In this document: positions 56,089 to 61,586 of the stretch, in pieces
Layout of the letters: each line of letters starts with the position of its first letter
How positions within the stretch are numbered: the first letter of the stretch is position 1
NCBI RefSeq assembly: GCF_002746455.1
Contig: NZ_NWUW01000007.1
Span: forward strand, 208,018-272,017
Source: Bacillus fungorum
GTDB lineage: Bacteria > Bacillota > Bacilli > Bacillales > Bacillaceae_G
Reading direction: 5' to 3'
DNA length: 64,000 nucleotides
Translations under genes and position numbers: made by a program
The notes under the pieces: generated by a model
Databases searched by the model: none
Told to the model about the DNA's origin: nothing
The model's input: the letters and a program-made list of their open reading frames with translations, nothing else

Positions 56089-56137
56089 AATAGTTCTCCA
56101 CCTAACCCTTTTTGGTTAGGTGGAGAACTATTTTTTT
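56089..56137. terminator. Perfect 19-bp stem terminator
   Basis: AATAGTTCTCCACCTAACC pairs exactly with its complement around CTTTTT and is followed by seven Ts. No gene is visible just upstream, so it may insulate the lut operon from the PadR region or end an RNA. Confidence 0.8.
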
Positions 56138-56252
56138 CATGTTTTGACCAGCTGAGGTGAGTAAGCTTGCATTTGGACAGACTTTCTCCTCCGAAACCGA
56201 GCGTATCAATAGCCATGTTATCAATTTGAGCTTGTAGACGTGCTAAAAGGTT
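56133..56252 (-). pseudogene. Possible coding remnant of unknown origin
   Basis: The minus-strand frame reads NLLARLQAQIDNMAIDTLG, then FGGESLSKCKLTHLSWSKHEK without a stop, with good codon character, but has no start and runs on into the terminator at 56089. It looks like the end of a helical coiled segment of a larger protein. I cannot place it. Confidence 0.3.
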
Positions 56253-56340
56253 CTGTTTTATTTATTTTTTTAAATGTTTATATAAAATAGTCGATTACCC
56301 AGATGATTAGCTATGGAACATAGAAGAATGAAATGTCATA

Positions 56341-56904
56341 TTATTTTTCTGTAAGAGATTTATAAATTTTTTTATGCTTGAAATAATCTAGAGTAACTTT
56401 CACACCTGTGACAAATGAGAGTAATCCTACAGCTAAAAAAGAACTACGGTTATAAATATTATATAAGAAAGATAAAGCGATGCATCCTACAAAACAAGTC
56501 AATATATAGCAAAGTAGCACAGACATTTTTTGTTTTTCACGTGCTCCATAAGACTCTATATCTGAAAAAATATCTATATCAGTATTTTGATTTTCAGTAT
56601 AACAAATATGTTTTGAATACCACTTACTTTTTGAAAGCATTGTCCATCCTGCATCTTCAAAAATATTTTTAAATTCTTGAAAATCTTCTTTTTTATTAAA
56701 GTTTCGAAAATCTATTTTGTAAATAAGTTTTTTTTGGTCAGTATGTTGCAGAGATTCGAACACATATTGGCAGGGACCCACCTCCTCTGAATCATAACTG
56801 ATAAGTAGCCATCCATCATTTAACATGCTTTGTAGCCATTGTTCCTCTTCAGTAAAATTATTAAATTTTTTTTTGATTTTTTTTCTGCTATTACTTTTAA
56901 ACAT
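56341..56904 (-). CDS. DUF2812 domain membrane protein (second copy)
   Basis: 187 residues, DUF2812 N-terminal domain (FNNFTEEEQWLQSMLNDGWLLISY, IDFRNFNKKEDFQEFKNIFEDAGWTMLSKSKWYSKH) and two membrane segments near 128-147 and 152-170. ATG 56904 has GAGGAAG ahead and starts four bases after the PadR stop; six extra residues upstream in frame overlap PadR. Same arrangement as 1294-1905, but the proteins are only distantly alike. Confidence 0.83.
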   Translation of the reverse strand: MFKSNSRKKIKKKFNNFTEEEQWLQSMLNDGWLLISYDSEEVGPCQYVFESLQHTDQKKLIYKIDFRNFNKKEDFQEFKNIFEDAGWTMLSKSKWYSKHICYTENQNTDIDIFSDIESYGAREKQKMSVLLCYILTCFVGCIALSFLYNIYNRSSFLAVGLLSFVTGVKVTLDYFKHKKIYKSLTEK

Positions 56905-56908
56905 ATAC

Positions 56909-57223
56909 TTACTTCCTCTCATCCATGATTTTCTTCGTAAAATCTACCATAGTTTGAAACCTATTAAATTCTATATGTATTGCTTTTTTTCCCTTATCAG
57001 TAATACAATAGGTCTTTTTTTTACGACTATCGGTTTCCTGTTGGAAAGTTTCAATTAACTTTTGTTTTTGTAAATTGTTTAAAACACCATAAAGAGTTCC
57101 TGGTGCAATAATAAAGGTCCCGTTACTAACATTTTCTATGCCTTTAATAATTCCGTAGCCATGCAAAGGTTCATGATATAGGGCTAATAAAACTAAATAG
57201 GTAGACTCAGATAAAGGGTTCAA
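56909..57223 (-). CDS. PadR family transcriptional regulator (second copy)
   Basis: 104 residues, winged helix with LLALYHEPLHGYGIIKGIENVSNG and APGTLYGVLNNLQKQKLIE, wing SRKKKTYCITDKGKK. TTG 57223 is used because GAGGT sits at the right distance and gives the same length as the paralogue at 966-1280; GTG 57232 lies within that RBS. The promoter upstream carries a 22-bp inverted repeat, the probable operator. Confidence 0.85.
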   Translation of the reverse strand: MNPLSESTYLVLLALYHEPLHGYGIIKGIENVSNGTFIIAPGTLYGVLNNLQKQKLIETFQQETDSRKKKTYCITDKGKKAIHIEFNRFQTMVDFTKKIMDERK

Positions 57224-57238
57224 AATTCTCACCTCGTA

Positions 57239-57305
57239 AATATATTGACACTCGATATATCGTTACCCATAATATAAAACACAATATATCGAGTGTCAAT
57301 ATATT
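57239..57305 (-). promoter_or_regulatory. PadR promoter enclosed by a perfect 22-bp inverted repeat
   Basis: Arms at 57239-57260 and 57284-57305 are exact complements, separated by 23 bases. Read on the minus strand, the upstream arm contains -35 TTGACA and the 17-base spacer leads to TATATT as -10; the other arm covers the transcription start. This geometry suggests a dimer-of-dimers repressor clamp. The arms contain CGATATAT and GACACTCG blocks. Confidence 0.8.
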
Positions 57306-57401
57306 CTGGAAAAGTAAGGAATATTAATAAATTAAGATTTAATAAGGGGGAAATTACCTTCAATCCCCAAAAATTGAAAATAAAACATGTTTATTTTACA
57401 A

Positions 57402-57425
57402 TTTACTTACCAACCGGTAAGTAAA
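57402..57425. promoter_or_regulatory. TetR-type operator
   Basis: TTTACTTACC-AACC-GGTAAGTAAA, a palindrome with perfect 10-base arms, directly ahead of the TetR gene; likely autoregulatory. Confidence 0.75.
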
Positions 57426-57489
57426 GAAGTGAGGTACAGTAAAGAATTTACAAACATCGCAGAACATTGTAGAGGTATCATTTAAACTC

Positions 57490-58017
57490 ATGGTAGAGCA
57501 CGGTATTGAGAAGATGGGCCTTTCCATGATTGCGAAAGAGGTAGGTATTTCAAAACCGGCTATTTACTATCATTTTTCTTCTAAAGAAGCGTTAGTTGAT
57601 TTTTTATTTGAAGAAATTTTTTCTGGGTATCATTTCGTGAGTTATTTTGATAAACAGCAATATACGAAAGAAAATTTTGCAGAAAAGTTAATCGCAGATG
57701 GTTTACATATGCTCTCTGAGTATGAAGGCAAAGAAGGAATATTACGCGTTATAAATGAATTTATCGTAACTGCGGCGCGAAATGAAAAGTATCAGAAACG
57801 TTTATTTGAAATACAAGAAGATTTCTTAAATGGTTTCCACGATTTATTGAAGAAAGGTGTGGAACTGGGCGTCGTGTCACAACATGCAACGGAAGAGAAT
57901 GCTCATACGTTAGCGCTCGTGATTGATAATATGAGTAATTACATGCTGATGGGATTCCAGTTAAAGTATAAAGAAATTTGGATTCAAAATGTGAAAAACG
58001 TCATGAAGGAGGAATAA
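57490..58017 (+). CDS. TetR family regulator (start uncertain)
   Basis: At least 175 residues. The helix-turn-helix is GLSMIAKEVGISKPAIYYHFSSKEALVDFLFEEIF; the C-terminal ligand-binding part follows. The first in-frame ATG (57490) would remove most of helix 1. The frame stays coding-like upstream to 57433 (VKNLQTSQNIVEVSFKL, as expected for helix 1), yet no ATG, GTG or TTG exists there after the stop at 57430-57432. A GTA at 57439 or ATT at 57466 may be the start, or the start codon was lost. An AGAGGT at 57471-57476 could serve the ATG. Overlaps no neighbour; next gene begins three bases on. Confidence 0.75.
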   Translation: MVEHGIEKMGLSMIAKEVGISKPAIYYHFSSKEALVDFLFEEIFSGYHFVSYFDKQQYTKENFAEKLIADGLHMLSEYEGKEGILRVINEFIVTAARNEKYQKRLFEIQEDFLNGFHDLLKKGVELGVVSQHATEENAHTLALVIDNMSNYMLMGFQLKYKEIWIQNVKNVMKEE

Positions 58018-58019
58018 AG

Positions 58020-58187
58020 ATGAAAATGCAAAAAAACTGGTGGCTCGGTTTTCTTGGATTCATTGGGATTTATAAAATACCAGGTATGATTGAAGCTTTT
58101 CAAGCGGATGGAAGTTGGCTGAAGTTAATCGGTTTCATTTGGTTACTTTGGTTCGGATATTTTATTCCAGAGAAGAAAGAAGATTGA
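58020..58187 (+). CDS. Small membrane protein (DUF3796-like)
   Basis: 55 residues: two hydrophobic stretches (NWWLGFLGFIGIYKIPG and LKLIGFIWLLWFGYFIP) and a charged end. AAGGAGG is ten bases ahead. Co-transcribed with the TetR gene, three bases after its stop, so it may be the regulator's target. Similar short proteins are called DUF3796; this match is by appearance. Confidence 0.65.
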   Translation: MKMQKNWWLGFLGFIGIYKIPGMIEAFQADGSWLKLIGFIWLLWFGYFIPEKKED

Positions 58188-58266
58188 ATTTCAATTTTCT
58201 GTAAAGTTATGTAAAATATAATTTGAGAGTATTCATATATTAGATTACTAGATTTGGAGTGGTTAC

Positions 58267-58743
58267 ATGGATCCATTGAAGAATGAAATTCACCCTGACA
58301 TGGTCAAGGTGTGGAAAGTTCGTGCTGTCATTGAAGAAGGGATTGGTATTCTTGTCATTTTAGCTTACCTTTTCCTCATGATAAAGTTTGATTGGTGGGC
58401 GTGGATTTTGTATGTGATGATTGGGCTAACAGTTGCGTTCGCACCATTTTCGTACTTCTTATTCCCGAAACTACGTCAACGTTATTACAGCTACCAACTA
58501 AATGAAGAAGAACTTGAAATTCAGCATGGCCTTTTCGTCGTAAAGCGCGTATTAGTACCGATGATTCGTGTACAGCACGTTACGATTGAACAAGGACCAA
58601 TTATGAGAAAATATGGCTTAGCAGAATTACACATTTCAACAGCAGCAACTTCTCACAGCATCCCAGGCTTAACGATGTATGAAGCAGAAATGTTGAAAAC
58701 GAAAATCGCAGAATTAGCGAAAGTGAGTGATGAGGATGTATAA
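58267..58743 (+). CDS. ydbS: PH-domain membrane protein YdbS-like
   Basis: 158 residues: two membrane helices near 25-65, then a bacterial PH-like domain (bPH2) with YYSYQLNEEELEIQHGLFVVKRVLVPMIRVQHVTIEQGPIMRKYGLAELHISTA. Matches B. subtilis YdbS, which with YdbT gives resistance to some Bacillus peptide antibiotics under sigma-W control. No sigma-W-type promoter was identified here. ATG 58267 follows TTGGAGTGG. Overlaps ydbT by a few bases. Confidence 0.88.
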   Translation: MDPLKNEIHPDMVKVWKVRAVIEEGIGILVILAYLFLMIKFDWWAWILYVMIGLTVAFAPFSYFLFPKLRQRYYSYQLNEEELEIQHGLFVVKRVLVPMIRVQHVTIEQGPIMRKYGLAELHISTAATSHSIPGLTMYEAEMLKTKIAELAKVSDEDV

Positions 58744-60187
58744 GAGGCAGCATCCGATCACAATGTTATTAGAATTAAAAATAAGAGATTTTATACCACT
58801 CATTATTTTCATGTTTAGCTTAAATGGAAAATTTCCGTTTTGGTATTTAATTCCCGCTGCATTCGGTTTACTCACCGTCTTTTCAGCGTTTGAAAAATGG
58901 TATTACACAACATATTGGGTTGAAAATAACGTATTACATGTGAAACAAGGGCTCTTTGTGAAGAAGGAGAGCTACTTAAATAAAGAACGTGTTCAAACGA
59001 TTAATACAAGTTCTAACGTGTTATATCAAATGCTTGGCTTAAAGAAAATTCAAATCGAAACAGCTGGCGGAGGCGATGATGCGGAAGTTAGCTTAGCTGG
59101 TATTACAGTAGAAGAGGCAACAGAGCTTATTTCTTTGCTAAATGAGTCAACTCCAGAAGTGAAAGCGGAAGAAACGTTAGACGAAAAAGCAGAACATGTG
59201 GTAGAAAAAGAAATCGTTACAGAAGAAAAACAAGCGACAGAATATAAATTAACTTGGAAAGAAATTTTACTAGCATCTGTTACATCTGGTCAGTTTGGGC
59301 TATTATTCTCGTTAATCTTTTTCGTGTATCACCAAGTAGATGAGTACATTCCGAAATGGATCAAAAATAAAGTAGCGTCATTTGTAATGGACCACGATAT
59401 ATATGCGTGGATCTACATGGTAGCTATTTTGCTCGTTCTTTCTTGGATTATATCTACAATTGGTTACGCGTTAAAACATGGTAATTTCACAGTAAATCGA
59501 AGAAATGATGAAGTTCGTATTGCTCAAGGGTTACTTGAGAAAAAAGAACTTGTACTAAAATTACATCGTATTCAAGGGATTACGATAAAAGAAAGTATTT
59601 TACGCCAACCATTCGGTTATTGTGCTGTGCAGGTAGAAGTCATTCAAAGTGAGGGAATGGGCGACGAAAAAGAAAAGGTTACACTGCACCCAATCATTCG
59701 AAAAGATCGTGTGCAACAGTTACTCGCGCATTTACAACTACCATATGAACTAAATACAAACATTACTGCATTACCCAAAGCAGCATTACGCCGCTATCTC
59801 ATTGATAGTTTCATAGTCTTCGCTATGCTAGCAATCCCGCTTACTGGAATCAGTATATACTTTGAAAAGTATTTCATCCTGTGGGCTTTATTACCGCTCG
59901 CGATCCTCATCTTTACAATTGGATACGCAACATTTAAAACAAATGGTTACAGTGTAGATGGAGAGCAAATTACGCTTGTATATCGTAGCGTTGGAAAATA
60001 TACAGGACTTGTTAGAAGAAGACACGTCCAATCGATGGAAAAGACACAATCATATTTCCAGCGCCGTGCAAATTTATGTACGTATAAGTTCTCTAGCGCA
60101 TCATCGGATTATAAATTAGAGCATACGAGAATAGAAGATGCGGAGAGAATGCAGGATTGGTATAAGAAGAAATTAAGTGGTGATTAA
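58736..60187 (+). CDS. ydbT: PH-domain membrane protein YdbT-like
   Basis: About 483 residues: three bPH2 units (near 45-135, 255-345 and 395-480), each with the pattern VxxGLxxKKEsxLxxxRVQxI, and three pairs of membrane helices between them. An acidic linker (about 140-175, EVKAEETLDEKAEHVVEKEIV) separates the first and second. Start choice is uncertain: ATG 58736, 58730 or GTG 58727, all inside the end of ydbS; MYKRQHP matches the family start best. Partner of YdbS. Confidence 0.88.
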   Translation: MYKRQHPITMLLELKIRDFIPLIIFMFSLNGKFPFWYLIPAAFGLLTVFSAFEKWYYTTYWVENNVLHVKQGLFVKKESYLNKERVQTINTSSNVLYQMLGLKKIQIETAGGGDDAEVSLAGITVEEATELISLLNESTPEVKAEETLDEKAEHVVEKEIVTEEKQATEYKLTWKEILLASVTSGQFGLLFSLIFFVYHQVDEYIPKWIKNKVASFVMDHDIYAWIYMVAILLVLSWIISTIGYALKHGNFTVNRRNDEVRIAQGLLEKKELVLKLHRIQGITIKESILRQPFGYCAVQVEVIQSEGMGDEKEKVTLHPIIRKDRVQQLLAHLQLPYELNTNITALPKAALRRYLIDSFIVFAMLAIPLTGISIYFEKYFILWALLPLAILIFTIGYATFKTNGYSVDGEQITLVYRSVGKYTGLVRRRHVQSMEKTQSYFQRRANLCTYKFSSASSDYKLEHTRIEDAERMQDWYKKKLSGD

Positions 60188-60726
60188 TTGAAATGGCTCG
60201 TCTTTCGCGGAAGGCGGGGCGAATGAAGTTTCGTTAAGACAAGCGCAGAAAAATTTCATTGCGTTTGGTGCTTACGAGGAGTGTTTTGTTAAATCAGTTA
60301 GAAAACCGACTAGTGAAGATGTGAAGGATGCTAATTGATAGCAAATTTGTTAACTAGCTTTAAATAAAAATGTTATTACTCAATCTACCAAGAGTAATAA
60401 CATTTTTTTATGCAATGATGAAAGAATTAACGCCGCCTTATAAGATAAAAACAATAGAGATGATAAAGTAAAAAGAAGGACTAAAACAGTAAATTTCACT
60501 AATGGATATATTAGGAATAAATATGAAAGTATAGATGTATAGTCAGCTTTGTGTATTTAATGTTATCATATTGAATGATATGGAAATTTTTAATAGAAGA
60601 AGCAACGAGCAATGTAAAGGCGATGAAGCTTTTGTTGCATAAAGAAAATAGTTATTATTACTCAGCGATATTAAAAATAAGATACGTATTTATATAAATT
60701 TAGTAGAAATGGGGCTTTAAAAAGGA
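60188..60726. other. Gene-free interval
   Basis: About 540 bases; a terminator at 60368-60408 is the only clear element. Frames are broken and no RBS-led start is seen before 60727. Confidence 0.5.
60368..60408 (+). terminator. Rho-independent terminator
   Basis: AATGTTATTACTC pairs with GAGTAATAACATT followed by Ts. Confidence 0.85.
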
Positions 60727-61272
60727 ATGAGTACAAGCATAACACGGCAAAAAATTTTATCTGCCGCTTCTCAAATTGTGCAATGTAAAGGGGTTGCTAA
60801 ATTAACCTTAGAAGCGGTAGCAAAAGAGGCGGGGATAAGTAAAGGTGGATTGTTGTATCACTTTTCAACTAAAGAAGCTTTAATAGAGGGTATGATACTC
60901 AAGGGAACGGAGGAGTATCAAGACGCTATCCATAATAAAGTAGCGGAAGACTTAGAGAAGAAAGGAAGATGGGTACGTTCTTTTGTAGAGGAAAGATTAA
61001 GTAATGAGAGAAGTGTAGAAGAGCTGGGTAGTAGTATGATGGCAGCATTAATGCTAAAACCTGAATTACTTGAGCCGTTACAGCAATCATTTCAGCAACT
61101 GCAACATAAAATAGAGAATGATGAGATAGATTCAGTTTACGCCACAATTATTAGATTAGCGGCAGATGGACTATGGTATTCGGAAAATTTAGGGATTGGA
61201 AGACTAAGCCCCGAATTAAGAGGAAAAGTGATTCAAGCTCTTATAACTGCTTCTTATAAACAAAATATATAA
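60727..61272 (+). CDS. TetR family transcriptional regulator
   Basis: 181 residues. Helix-turn-helix: KLTLEAVAKEAGISKGGLLYHFSTKEALIEGM, a standard TetR DNA-binding domain in which GGLLYHF is common in this subgroup; ligand-binding C-terminal domain follows. It lies 314 bases before the adhesin gene whose promoter spacer contains ACCGTCCAGACGGT, a TetR-like palindrome, so this protein may be the adhesin repressor (inference). AAAAAGG lies just before ATG 60727, closer than usual. Own terminator at 61284-61333. Confidence 0.88.
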   Translation: MSTSITRQKILSAASQIVQCKGVAKLTLEAVAKEAGISKGGLLYHFSTKEALIEGMILKGTEEYQDAIHNKVAEDLEKKGRWVRSFVEERLSNERSVEELGSSMMAALMLKPELLEPLQQSFQQLQHKIENDEIDSVYATIIRLAADGLWYSENLGIGRLSPELRGKVIQALITASYKQNI

Positions 61273-61283
61273 ACTAAAGGATA

Positions 61284-61333
61284 AAAACAATTCACCATCA
61301 GTTCATTTAATCTAGTGGTGAATTGTTTTTTTT
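61284..61333 (+). terminator. Terminator after tetR
   Basis: AACAATTCACCA pairs with TGGTGAATTGTT then eight Ts. Confidence 0.9.
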
Positions 61334-61363
61334 ATTGGAATAATAGAACAATTTTATAGAGTG

Positions 61364-61392
61364 TTGAAATATAACCGTCCAGACGGTATAGT
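61364..61392 (+). promoter_or_regulatory. Adhesin promoter with TetR-like operator in the spacer
   Basis: TTGAAA (61364-61369), 17-base spacer, TATAGT (61387-61392). The palindrome ACCGTC-CA-GACGGT (61374-61387) fills the spacer. A related GTCTGG / CCGGACGG sequence is reused in the terminator hairpin at 61509-61549. Confidence 0.75.
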
Positions 61393-61442
61393 AATATTTG
61401 GTTCAAGTGGAAAATGAAACGAAAAAAGAATAAAAAATATTT

Positions 61443-61523
61443 TTAGCACACTATTCGAAAGGATAGGCCGCAAAGCTTAGAGTCTACGGTAATACATATT
61501 GGTTACTAAGATCGTCTGGTTGC
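61443..61523 (+). ncRNA. c-di-GMP-I (GEMM) riboswitch
   Basis: Landmarks of the class I c-di-GMP aptamer are in order: AGCACA at the 5' side, a hairpin with a GAAA tetraloop (CTATTC-GAAA-GGATAGG region), the core CCGCAAAGC, and a second hairpin with GGTAATACATATTGGTTACTA, closing near GGTTGC. The next element is a terminator whose left arm overlaps the aptamer end, so ligand binding can switch termination. In the B. cereus group such riboswitches control collagen-adhesin genes, and exactly that follows. Confidence 0.85.
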
Positions 61524-61556
61524 ACATTTTTGATGCAACCGGACGGTCTTTTTTTA
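61509..61556 (+). terminator. Riboswitch expression-platform terminator
   Basis: AGATCGTCTGGTTGCA pairs with TGCAACCGGACGGTCT, then eight Ts; 30 bases ahead of the adhesin start. Confidence 0.9.
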
Positions 61557-61586
61557 TTATATAAATATAAAAAATAGGAGGGAATG

